This document shows positions 16,620 to 25,054 of a stretch of DNA of 25,054 bases, piece after piece. The stretch comes from Nemertoderma westbladi (Eukaryota; Xenacoelomorpha; Nemertodermatida; Nemertodermatidae). Each line of letters begins with the position of its first letter. Positions within the stretch are counted from its first letter, which is position 1. The DNA lies in NCBI GenBank assembly GCA_032718475.1, contig JAUCBJ010007447.1, forward strand, positions 1 to 25,054, read 5' to 3'. Under the pieces are notes generated by a model that saw nothing but the letters and a program-made list of their open reading frames with translations, had not been told where the DNA came from and searched no databases. Both the position numbers and the translations under genes were made by a program.

Positions 16620-17580
16620 TTAAATAAATATCTGCATTAACGTGGAATATTATCTAAAAAATTATGATTGACAATTTAAAACTTACGTACAAAGTAAAAC
16701 TACTACGAAGGTTGTTACCGGCTAGTTATAAGCGAGGGGATTGCAGGATGGAGCTGGGTTTTAGTAATCCACCGCAGTTTATAGCAGAAAGTTTAATAAT
16801 ACAATTTTTTATAGCCCAAGCATATCAAGTTTCTTCACTATCATTTGAAGTCCAATTGGTGATTTTGAATAAACTGTATGTGTTAGGATTAGGATTATCC
16901 AGAAAACAGATCTGTATTCAGAATTGTTGAATTAGATATAATCCCTATGAACAAAGCTCCTTTCATTGTTTTAGATATATTTTGTGTCTTCAATTAATTG
17001 TTTTCAAAGATTCTTTAACTCATGGCAGTTGTACGCGATAATTAATTTGAACTTGTATTGCCGATTTTGAAATATCTTGATATGCTTTTGGGCAATTCTA
17101 AAACGAGATTTGAGATCAGGATCCGGTGTCTCGAAGCTCCCGAGCTCTCGAGCTTACAAAGAGTCTTGGATTCTCGGGAGCTGGGGCTCGGGCGCCCGAA
17201 CGCTCGGGTGCTCGTTTTGGCAGGGTCTCGAAGCTCCTGAGCACAAACCCGAGTGGTCGGGCACCCAAGCCGAACTCTGACAACCCGAGACTCTACCTGC
17301 CTCTAACTTTTTGGTATTGTTACAAATATTTTCACTACATACCATCGACCTTATCAACATTGTAGGCCCTATTACTTCGTGGTATATGTATTATTCTATA
17401 TGTATTATGTTAGATAGGACATTTTATCCATGAAATATAATATTACCGGTATGGTTGTTTACGAAATACATTTTTTGATACAAATTAAAAAATAGTATTA
17501 TTTAGATTATTGTTACTTATAAATAAACCCAGCCATAGACCCAAACGAGTGCTATATATTTACTGACTCGGGTACTCTAA
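16620..17580. other. Spacer DNA with CTCGGG/CCCGAG cluster
   Basis: The 88-codon ORF at 16664-16930 has no recognisable motif. Between 17125 and 17290 the sequence turns GC-rich and repeats CTCGGG and CCCGAG in both orientations. A direct duplication of about 20 bp starting GTCTCGAAGCTCC lies at about 17128 and 17225. The overlapping ORFs there reflect this repetitiveness. No gene is supported. Confidence 0.5.
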
Positions 17581-17584
17581 AAAA

Positions 17585-17586
<2 letters not shown>

Positions 17587-17618
<32 letters not shown>
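17587..17618 (+). repeat. (GTA)n microsatellite
   Basis: About 10.7 uninterrupted GTA units follow an A-rich run. The tract lies upstream of the RTE-like element and may mark its 5' flank. Confidence 0.95.
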
Positions 17619-17699
17619 TTGAAGCCACCAGTATGTGCCAGACACTTTTCTCATGGTTTCAGAGTTTTAGCATGTACCCACGAAAAAAATGTACTTAGC

Positions 17700-18061
17700 T
17701 CTAAAAATCAAGTTAGGTCAGGTCCCCAGATCCTGCTACCACTATGGCAGTAATGTGGTACTAACTGTAGCTGTCAGCCCAGTAGGGCAGGCCCGATAAG
17801 CGCCACTAGCCTATTCATTATTTAGTTGATCAAGAGTGGGTTGGTTTTAGCCCTGTCAACTAAATAAGTCATTGAGGGCTATAGCGCCTAGGGCACCATT
17901 GAATGCAAAGGCTTGATACGTATCTGCAATAGAGATGATATATGCCCGCTCTGTCTATACTGGATGCTCCTCTACCAGTGTTAGGTAACCTAACCCAGGA
18001 GGCACACTTGGTTCAAGATGTAACAAAAGGACACTTACAGTCGGCCGCAGGGCTGTAGGCC
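17700..18061 (+). other. Probable 5' untranslated region of the RTE-like LINE
   Basis: Non-coding GC-moderate sequence running directly into the first LINE ORF at 18062, with several CAGCCC/GGGC words. The exact 5' end of the element cannot be set. It is inferred from position only. Confidence 0.4.
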
Positions 18062-19140
18062 ATGGATAGGCTGAAGGTAATCAACCAACGGCTAGACATG
18101 CTGACAAGGTCGGCGGAAGGTAATCAACCAATGACGACCTACTGCGAAACGCTTGTAGGAGTTGCGACCACAAGCGGTTTACTCTCGCAACTGAAAGATA
18201 TGAGTATGAGAACCCTCCAGGAGAAATACCGGCTCGGTCATCGCCTGGATCAACAAGGACCGCGTCCTTCAGTGGTACACCAGTCTGGCGTCGATAAATT
18301 GGCTACTGGAACAGAAGACAGAGAAGAAAGAAGAACCAACCTGTTGAAATGTAAAAAGACACTAAAGATTGCTACAATGAACGCACGCACGCTGAAAGCA
18401 CAAAGCAAGTGTTAGTAACAAGCTCAGCAGTAAGAAACTCTGCTAAAAAAAGGTAGGAATTCTGCTAAGCCCATTTGCACTTAAGACCCTAAACAAAATC
18501 AACTCTATAAATTCCAGGTTATGATCGCAGCATTTGATGGGAATCCCAAGATAACAGTTATATGTTGCTACAGTCCAACCAATGCCTCAGAGCCAGAACA
18601 AGCAGTCAAATTTTATGAAGATCTGACTGGACTTATAAAGGACATTCCGAAACACAATGTTAAAGTCATTGCTGGTGACCTGAATGCGCAAATTGGTCCA
18701 GAAGACATCAAGGGTTACACCTATAACACCAGTTCTAACAGAAATGGGTACTTACTTTTAGACCTAATGGAAGAATGTGAATTGATACCAACTAACAACA
18801 CATTCGAAAAAAGTAAGGGGAAGCTATGGACCTTTCAATACCCTAATGGAACCAAAGCACAACTGGATTACATCCTTATAAACAAAAAGTGGAAAAAAAG
18901 CATGATAAACTGCGAGGCATACAGCTCATTCAACCTAATTGGTTCGGACCACCGAATTGTGACTGCAGAAATCAGACTCAGTTTGAGAGCCGGGAAACCC
19001 AGGACAAGCAAGCAAAACAACTATGACTGGGAGAAACTCAGAACTGACAATGCTGTAAAGGATGCTTACACGGTAGCAGTTCAAAACCGCTTTGAAACAC
19101 TTTAGTCAATGGATTCAATATACCAGAATATAATATGGAG
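18062..19140 (+). pseudogene. RTE-like LINE, N-terminal region and AP endonuclease domain (deleted copy)
   Basis: ORF 18062-18415 ends in LKIATMNARTLKAQSKC, the start of an apurinic-type endonuclease domain (ATWNVRTL in relatives), then TAG. After an internal deletion the domain resumes at about 18420 (TSSAVRNSA, VGILLSPFAL). It shifts frame and continues as the ORF at 18521-19105, with AGDLNAQIG (residues 51-59), AQLDYILI (113-120) and catalytic GSDHRIV (141-147). The missing segment holds the Glu-containing LQE(H) motif, so the enzyme is inactive. A TAG at 19103-19105 replaces a sense codon, after which the reading continues SMDSIYQNI to the point where another LINE is inserted (about 19140). 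The remainder of the same element lies at 19831-21097. Confidence 0.85.
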
Positions 19141-19830
19141 ACACACCTGATCTGTTTGGCATCACAATTGTTACATACCTACATAAAGGCAAGGGAAGGG
19201 ATCCAACAATTTGCACTTCATATCGCCCGATTGCAACCGTGAGCATCTTTGGGAAGATCTTTGAGGCCGTGATATTGCGGGAGTTCCTCACATCACCAGG
19301 ACTTCTATGCGATTCTCAGTTTGCATATCAACCAAAGATTGGCACTGATCTGCTATTAGCCGCAATACTAGGACTATCTTGAGGACCTTTACCTGCCCCA
19401 ATACAATCCTGCAGCCGTTCCTTAGACTATCACTTTTCATTAATAGTTGCAAACAGGACAACGATAACCATACTGCAAGTCTCAGTGGGGCCTACCGACA
19501 ATGTTCCAACACCTTCCCAATGCCAGATATCCTATCCATCCTAACATTCTCATACTGCAAGAAGGAATTATTATCTCGTCTAAACAAACGGATCATTAAC
19601 ATCTGGTGAAGCGATGAAACGAAACTTAATTAATAATTGTTACAACCTCCGCAATACGTCTTTCGATGTGAAACACATGCGAATATTACAGTACTTCAAT
19701 GTGTCTTAAAGTTTTTACCTTGTGCCAATGTAAACCCTATGGACGTTCTGTTTATTTGTATACATATTTTACTTTGAAGATATTATAGTGTCGGCTTGAC
19801 CGACTTCATTATGTTAATAAAAATAAAAAA
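19141..19830 (+). mobile_element. Second LINE, 5'-truncated and internally deleted, nested in the RTE-like LINE
   Basis: FGITIVTYLHKGKGRDPTIC and SYRPIATVSIFGKIFE (about 19158-19260), then QFAYQPKIGTDLLLAAI, are the early fingers blocks of a different non-LTR reverse transcriptase. The palm with FADD is absent: the frame breaks near 19380 and a tail-like region follows, containing MPDILSILTFSYCKKELLSR (about 19519-19578), typical of what follows the RT domain. The copy ends in an AT-rich 3' UTR, TTAATAAAAATAAAAAATAA, near 19814-19833. It lies in the same orientation as its host, which resumes directly afterwards. A target-site duplication is not obvious; an AATA-like one is possible. Confidence 0.8.
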
Positions 19831-21097
19831 TAACAGCCCACAAGGAATCAGCTCAGAGGCATATCCCCCAGAAGCCCAAACGAAAACAGTATTTGCCATG
19901 GCAAAACTCTGAGGTTACTTGTAAGAGAGAAGATCTTAAGATAGCCTACAAAGTTAAAACCGAACAACCAACAACCGAAAACATTAACAAGGTTGAGAAA
20001 GCTAAGGACGATCTTAAATTGGCCTACAACATCAGACAGGAAAAGTACATACAGGATAAAATTAAAGCAATTACAACTGCTCACATACAGCCACAATCAA
20101 GACTTACCTGGCAAACTATAAATGAGGTATCTGGTCGGAAACGTTGGGGCGCTTCAAAGCCGATAGTCCTGAAGAACGTGTTGGGAAGTGGAAAAATCAC
20201 TTCAAGCCAAGACATTAGCACCATTACTATTTGTAATTGTGCTGGATTACGCAATGAGGACGGCCACAAATGGTGAAGATCTGGGATTCACACATCAAGA
20301 ACGCAGAAGTAGTAGATATCCGGCAACTACAGTCACAGACACCGACTTTGCGGATGACATCGCCCTGCTCTCTAATGCGCTATCAGATACACAGCTTCTA
20401 CTAAATAAAGTGGAGAGGGCTGCTAAGGAGGTTGGATTGCTTATAAATGCTACCAAGACCGAATTCATGACCTTTAATGTTGATGGAAACTTGACAACCA
20501 TTGATAATAATCAACTAAGAAAGGTCGACGACTTCCAGTACCTTGGATCGTGGATAGAGAGTAGCAAAAAGGACATAGAAGTTAGGAAAGCAAAGGCTTG
20601 GATAGCTCTATCAAAAATGGATACCATCTGGAAATCAGATCTCTCCAGGTACCTGAAGACTAAGTTATTTCGAGCCACAGTGGAAAGTGTATTTTTATAC
20701 GGGGTGAGACCTGGACACTGACTAAATCACTTGAACAACGAATTGATTGTTGCTACACAAGACTACTAAGGGCAGCCCTAAACATCAGCTGGAGATAACA
20801 CATGACAAACGCCGAGCTTTATGGTACGGTACAATACCACCACCTGTATCAACCACCCTCCGTGAACGCAGATTAAGATTCAGTGGGCAAGGATGGCGAA
20901 GTAAAGACGAGGTCATACCAGATCTACTTTTCTGGCAACCAACTCATGGAAAGCGTAGTCGTGGACGACCGGCCATAACATATATAGATCAACTTGAAAG
21001 CGATACTGAACTTGGGAGAAACGAAATTCCGACAACTATGGAGAATCGGGAAGCCTGGAAGGATCTCATTTCCCCTGTCCGAGTTCGCTCGACTTAG
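19831..21097 (+). pseudogene. RTE-like LINE, distal part: linker, reverse transcriptase palm and C-terminus
   Basis: The host frame resumes as TAHKESAQRHIPQKPK (19833 on), then PWQNSEVTCKREDLKIAYK and, after one frame change, SPEERVGKWKNHF (about 20171). A deletion then removes the fingers and most of the palm and joins to KTLAPLLFVIVLDYAMRTA (about 20209). DFADDIALL (residues 53-61 of the frame beginning 20188) is the intact catalytic box. YLGSWIESSKKDIEVRKAK and the RATVESVFLYG block follow. Further frame changes near 20710 and 20800 lead to a tail (GKRSRGRPAITYIDQL ... EAWKDLI) ending at TAG 21095-21097. Such elements are common in aquatic animals. Dead by deletion and frameshift, but the preserved blocks suggest a relatively recent insertion. 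Confidence 0.85.
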
Positions 21098-21300
21098 TAG
21101 TAGCTCTAAAAATACCCGAGAGAAAGAGTCATCAACATGCCCTATTTAACCCTGCCAGAGTAACTCTCTTAAGTCAATTGGCCGGAGAACACGCAAAAGT
21201 AATTATTTCCAGTGTGGTCACTCAAAAGCTAGACCCCTCAGAGGAAACTACTACAACAAGAATGGTCTATAATTTTAGCTGCGCGACTTTTAAATTTCAG

Positions 21301-21367
21301 ACAGAGTTCCTGTACTTGTACTCATCGCTATTATAATCATCGTTGCGCTCAGATTATTTAAAAGCAG
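21301..21367 (+). CDS. Internal exon encoding a transmembrane helix
   Basis: The acceptor is CTTTTAAATTTCAG (AG at 21299-21300) and the donor is GCAG|GTACTG (GT at 21368). The 67-nt exon encodes RVPVLVLIAIIIIVALRLFK followed by S and two bases of the next codon: a single hydrophobic span of about 15-17 residues with a basic stop-transfer end. It starts with the last two bases of a codon and ends after two. The tail exon at 21743 begins with the single base needed to complete AGA (Arg), so the two exons join in frame across a 375-nt intron. The 5' partner exon is not identified; it may lie beyond the LINE complex. Probably the membrane anchor of a single-pass type I receptor-like protein. Confidence 0.55.
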
Positions 21368-21742
21368 GTACTGTAATCGTAAAGAATTTGATTAAAAGAC
21401 TTTAAAATTATATAGTTAATTAAATAAGTATTATGTGTATAATATAACATAATATAATATTATAGTGTAATATGATTATGTATAGTCCTTTATAATTTAA
21501 TCTCTGAATATAAATTACTCCCTTCATTGTGCTATATACAGATATGCTGAATGCTGCAAACAACATTTTATCTTCACCCAACATAATTGTAATTATAAAA
21601 TCGATATGTACTAATATAATTCTTCTGTGACAATACTTACGCTGATGGTGAGTATAATTACCATACACATTCCTCGCATAATATTTTCTAAAATCCATAA
21701 TGTAGTTTATGTAATATAACTTGAATGTGTCTTTGTTTTCAG

Positions 21743-21866
21743 AGAATGTAATATTATAGAACAGGCACTAAGGATAAAATATCCAAAAATATTCAGTGAT
21801 GATTCGACGCAAAATCTTTTAAACAAATTTCTTGAGAACGTGCTAATATCCATTTTGCCAGCCTAA
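21743..21866 (+). CDS. Terminal exon encoding a short cytoplasmic tail
   Basis: It is preceded by TGTGTCTTTGTTTTCAG, a strong acceptor. After one base completing Arg from the previous exon, the frame reads ECNIIEQALRIKYPKIFSDD, then STQNLLNKFLENVLISILPA, and stops with TAA at 21864-21866. The peptide is mixed polar and amphipathic, as in a short cytoplasmic tail. No motif such as ITIM or ITAM is visible and the family is not recognised. The exact phase fit with the TM exon at 21301-21367 is the main support. No canonical AATAAA was noticed in the 90 bp before the MITE at 21958. Confidence 0.55.
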
Positions 21867-21957
21867 CATGATACTTAATTAACTAAACAAATATATATTT
21901 TTTTTTACATATATTATTGTATTATATTTCATACGAGAGCAACATTTACTTACACTA

Positions 21958-22191
21958 GAGAGAGGGGGGGGGGGGACTGGACGCAATAAAAATTCATCCC
22001 TCTCCAGGGGAAATTCGACGCAAATAACAGATGATTATTCTCAAAAATAAAACTGTAACCTGTTCTATTGTGTTTAGTTTATTGTTTTGTTTAAAATAAC
22101 GTGCCACTGTAACCTGCTCCTTTCCCTAAATTGAAAATTTAACATTAAGGCGGGATTTGCGTCCAGTCCCCCCCCCCACCCCCCCTGTCTC
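21958..22191. mobile_element. MITE family with poly-G/poly-C ends, full copy C
   Basis: The left end is GAGAGA, a G run (21964-21975) and ACTGGACGCAA. The right end is TTGCGTCCAGTCCCCC, a C-rich run and TGTCTC. The 234-bp interior matches copy B (4407-4671) closely except for small deletions, including the CGCCAAGATGG block. No target duplication is apparent. It sits between the + strand tail exon and the - strand thrombospondin exon, 48 bp from the latter's donor site. Confidence 0.88.
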
Positions 22192-22239
22192 CAACGCAAT
22201 AGAAAACAATAAATCTAATAACAATATATTTTAATTTAC

Positions 22240-22426
22240 CTTGAGTTGCCTTGGCGACGATGTATCTGGTCCTCGTCTGGGAGCCCTTGTTGCCGCACTG
22301 TTCGGTACAATGGGACCATGGAGTCCAATCGCTGAGCACACAATCGCCACTGCAGGCCACTGCACAGGTCTCCTGGGGCGCAGCCGTACCATGGTGTATG
22401 TCGCACCACGATCTTTCAACTTCCTC
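22240..22426 (-). CDS. Thrombospondin type-1 repeat exon, THSD7-like
   Basis: A 187-nt exon on - bounded by TTATATTACAG|GAGGAAG (acceptor) and ACTCAAG|GTAAAT (donor); incoming phase 0, outgoing phase 1. It encodes 62 residues. Cysteines are at 8, 21, 25, 29, 40 and 44. CVLSDWTPWSHCTEQCG (29-45) carries the WxxW C-mannosylation motif (W34, W37) and the CxxxCG of a TSP1 repeat. SQTRTRYIVAK (49-59) provides the Arg strand that stacks with the tryptophans. A CSGDCVLSDW start with a preceding Cys pair is typical of the TSP1 repeats in THSD7-type transmembrane proteins, but other TSP1 families are possible. The exon is intact; the rest of the gene was not found in the window. ORFs antisense to it are shadows. 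Confidence 0.8.
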
Positions 22427-22483
22427 CTGTAATATAATAATTAATTGTTATTGATATATATTGATATAATTGATATAATAATA

Positions 22484-22740
22484 ATTTTTTTTTATTTATT
22501 TATTTCAACCAAATCATGGTCATATCTAAAATTAATGGCACAAATTACAATTAAATTAAATAATAACATTAAGCATTAAAATTTAGGATGTTCGTGTTCG
22601 TAGTTAAAATAGTTATCGGCACCATCGTTTAAAAGTATCGTACATAGCTGATTTCGCACGACAATTATTTCGGACACAATTTAAGGTGGTGCTCGAAGAC
22701 AAATTTATACGATTATGCAAGCTAAAAAGGGAAACATATA
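22484..22740 (-). pseudogene. LINE 3' end, 5'-truncated
   Basis: On the - strand a frame from about 22738 reads LYVSLFSLHNRINLSSSTTL, then NCVRNNCRAKSAMYDTFKRW, and stops at TAA (22615-22613). A 3' UTR follows with GATATGACCATGATTTGG and the terminal GAAATAAATAAATAAA (about 22505-22491). The tail with a short AAAT repeat is typical of LINE 3' ends. Only the last 42 or so codons of the ORF remain. It lies in the intron upstream of the thrombospondin exon and on the same strand. Confidence 0.6.
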
Positions 22741-23392
22741 AATATGTATATAATAACAAGTAATAAAAAGAAGAATAAAATATAGATATAGATATAAAAA
22801 TAATAATATAAATATAATAAAAAGTGATTCAGCAACCTTAGGGCAGTATACAGTCTACTGTACATACAGTGTCATTGATCTAGGAGCTACTCATGCTCTG
22901 CTCGGCAAAAGCAATCCCTACCATGTTTGGTAACATGATTACTTAGATCCTCACTCTAACAAATACTGACTCACATGTCAATCAATGCTATCACATTAAC
23001 CTCTCACTCCCAATTTTAGGCGAGGATCCTTTTGAAATATTTAAAAAAAATTTTTAAATGTGGCATGGGAACTATTCTTTCAATATGTTGACCCCTTCGT
23101 AGTGGCTAAAATAATTCATCTTTCTACAAAACGTGGTCAATCGGATCAATACTGTGTTGAACGAAAACCCATGATTTGAAATAAGATCGGATAAAATATC
23201 GTACGTAACAAAAACAGTAGGCCTACTTTGCGTAAGCAAGCCCATATCATATCAAGCCTATACCATCTTATTTACTTTTTTACTTTCATGTAATGATGAC
23301 TTTACCCTACTGTATATTATTCATATTTATTAAGCAAACAGTCCGCCAAAGCCGGAGGTGACCTGAAGGCTCTTCTTTCGATAGTTGCTACT
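22741..23392. other. AT-rich spacer, no gene recognised
   Basis: Contains a short AT-rich patch of ATAGATATAGATATAA type near 22780 and GTATACAGTCTACTGTACATACAG near 22846 (imperfect inverted words). No exon with splice sites and protein-like content was found before the minisatellite begins. Confidence 0.5.
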
Positions 23393-25054
23393 CGAAGGCA
23401 GGGTGGGCGCTACTCCTATCTGCTACACGAAGGTAGGGCGGGCGCTACTCCTATCTGCTACACGAAGGTAGGGGGGTGCTACTCCTTTCTGCTACCCGAA
23501 GGTAGGGGTGGGCGCTACTCCTATCTGCTACCCGAAGGTAGGGGTGGGCGCTACTCCTATCTGCTACCCGAGGGTAGGGGTTGGCGCTACTCCTATCTGC
23601 TTCCCGAAGGTATGGGGTGGGCGCTACTCCTATCTGCTACCCGAGGGTAGGGGTGGGCGCTACTCTTATCTGATACCCGAAGGTAGGGGTGGGCGCTACT
23701 CCTATCTGATACCCGAAGGTAGGGGTGGGGCTACTCTTATCTGCTACCCGAAGGTAGGGGTGGGCGCTACTCCTATCTGCTACCCGAAGGTAGGGGTGGG
23801 CGCTACTCCTATCTGCTACCCGAAGGTAGGGGTGGGGCGCTACTCCTATCTGCTACCGGAAGGTATGGGTGGGCGCTACTCCTATCTGCTACCCGAGGGT
23901 AGGGGTGGGCGCTACTCCTATCTGCTACCCGAAGGTAGGGGTGGGGCTACTCCTATCTGCTACCCGAAGGTAGGGGTTGGCGCTACTCCTATCTGCTACC
24001 CGAGGGTAGGGGTTGGCGCTACTCCTATCTGCTACCCGAAGGTATGGGTGGGCGCTACTCCTATCTGCTACCCGAGGGTAGGGGTGGGCGCTACTCTTAT
24101 CTGGTATCCGAAGGTAGGGGTGGGCGCTACTCCTATCTGCTACCCGAAGGTATGGGTGGGCGCTACTCCTATCTGCTACCCGAAGGTATGGGTGGGCGCT
24201 ACTCCTATCTGCTACCCGAGGGTAGGGGTGGGCGCTACTTCTATCTGGTATCCGAAGGTAGGGGTGGGCGCTACTCCTATCTGCTACCCGAAGGTATGGG
24301 TGGGCGCTACTCCTATCTGATACGCGAAGGTAGGGGTGGGGCTACTCCTATCTGCTACCCGAAGGTAGGGGTGGGCACTACTCCTATCTGCTACCCGAAG
24401 GTAGGGGTGGGCGCTACTCCTATCTGATACCCGAAGGTAGGGGTGGGGCTACTCTTATCTGCTACCCGAAGGTAGGGGTGGGCGCTACTTCTATCTGCTA
24501 CACGAAGGTAGGGGTGGGCACTACTCCTATCTGCTACCCGAAGGTAGGGGTGGGCACTACTCCTATCTGCTACCCGAAGGTAGGGGTGGGCGCTACTCCT
24601 ATCTGCTACCCGAAGGTAGGGGTGGGCGCTACTCCTATCTGCTACCCGAAGGTGGGGGTGGGCGCTACTCCTATCTGCTACCCGAAGGTAGGGGTGGGCG
24701 CTACTCCTTTCTGGTACCCGAAGGTAGGGGTGGGCGCTACTCCAATCTTCTACCCGAAGGTAGGGGTGGGCGCTACTCCGATCTGCTACACGAAGGTGGG
24801 GGTGGGCGCTACTCCTATCTGCTACCCGAAGGTAGGAGTGGGCGCTACTCCTATCTGCTACCCGAAGGTAGGGGTGGGCGCTACTCCTATCTTCTACCCG
24901 AAGGTAGGGGTGGGCGCTACTCCTATCTGCTACCCGACGGTAGGGGTGGGAGCTACTCCTATCTGTTACACGAAGGTAGGGGTGGGCGCTGCTCCTATCT
25001 GGTACACGAAGGTAGGGGTGGGAGCTACTACTATCTTCTACCCGAAGGTAGGGG
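23393..25054 (+). repeat. 36-bp minisatellite, about 46 units, running past the window end
   Basis: The unit is GTAGGGGTGGGCGCTACTCC followed by TATCTGCTACCCGAAG. Substitution variants recur (CTGATACC, CTGGTATCC, GAGGGTAG, GGTATGGG). Most units are exactly 36 bp; a few carry a one-base loss (GGTGGGGCTAC) or gain. Two of the three forward frames of the unit lack stops, which explains the 270-codon and 127-codon ORFs made of 12-residue repeats. The CTACC...GGTAG ends of the unit are complementary. The array is open-ended at 25054, so its true length is unknown. Confidence 0.95.

Noticed and set aside
17058-17365. Overlapping ORFs of 60-79 codons
   Set aside because: They arise from the repetitive CTCGGG/CCCGAG patch, are open in several frames at once and show no domain.
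21159-21300. Exon upstream of the TM exon (open stretch with NSLKSIGRRTRKSNYFQCGH)
   Set aside because: The only in-phase donor would leave a 36-nt intron, too short to be credible. The other open frame does not join the TM exon in phase.
23508-24427. Long ORFs (270 and 127 codons) of 12-residue repeats
   Set aside because: They follow automatically from a 36-bp tandem unit in which two of three forward frames lack stops. One-base losses and gains in some units switch the frame with no compensation. No start context, splice sites or non-repeat domain accompany them.

Overview
This is animal nuclear DNA, most likely from a marine invertebrate. The evidence is intron-bearing coding fragments (a thrombospondin type-1 exon, a Cys-loop receptor, a membrane-anchor exon pair), several metazoan-type LINEs, tRNA-derived SINE-like units, AT-rich spacers and frequent GGCCTA and ACCGGT words. 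The phylum cannot be fixed from the sequence. There are no operons and no prokaryotic signals. The window is mainly a repeat-rich intergenic or intronic landscape with few host-gene pieces.

Layout. 1-5400: spacer DNA with a perfect 32-bp palindrome, a long imperfect foldback (1460-1950), a five-copy 80-bp tandem repeat (2162-2570), a CpG-rich island-like stretch (3660-4250) and two of three copies of a MITE family with homopolymer G/C ends. 5415-6750: a 5'-truncated LINE, then an unassigned ORF with two CxxC pairs. 7241-7738: two foldback elements carrying tRNA-like arms. 8041-8900: a 40-bp satellite. 8916-11000: a decayed reverse transcriptase gene on +, with a related C-terminal tail on - just beyond it.

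11021-12367: a broken nicotinic-receptor-like gene (Cys-loop, M1-M4). 12500-14990: scattered pieces of a Ty3/gypsy-type pol gene, split by an 803-bp hAT-type element with a perfect 8-bp target duplication. 15130-15330: a SINE-like unit. 15644-16435 (-): the only intact complete ORF that looks like a host gene, a secreted cysteine-rich protein with a probable GPI or membrane tail.

17700-21100: an RTE-like LINE with internal deletions, split by a second, unrelated LINE inserted in the same orientation. 21301-21866: two phase-matched exons on + encoding a transmembrane helix and a short cytoplasmic tail. 22240-22426 (-): a clean thrombospondin type-1 exon bounded by good splice sites. 22484-22740 (-): another LINE 3' end. 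23393-25054: a 36-bp minisatellite of about 46 units that runs off the window and creates illusory long ORFs.

The likely functional content is therefore the cysteine-rich secreted protein, the TM/tail exons and the thrombospondin exon. The rest is a stratified record of transposition: hAT into gypsy, LINE into LINE, and a MITE 48 bp from an exon.
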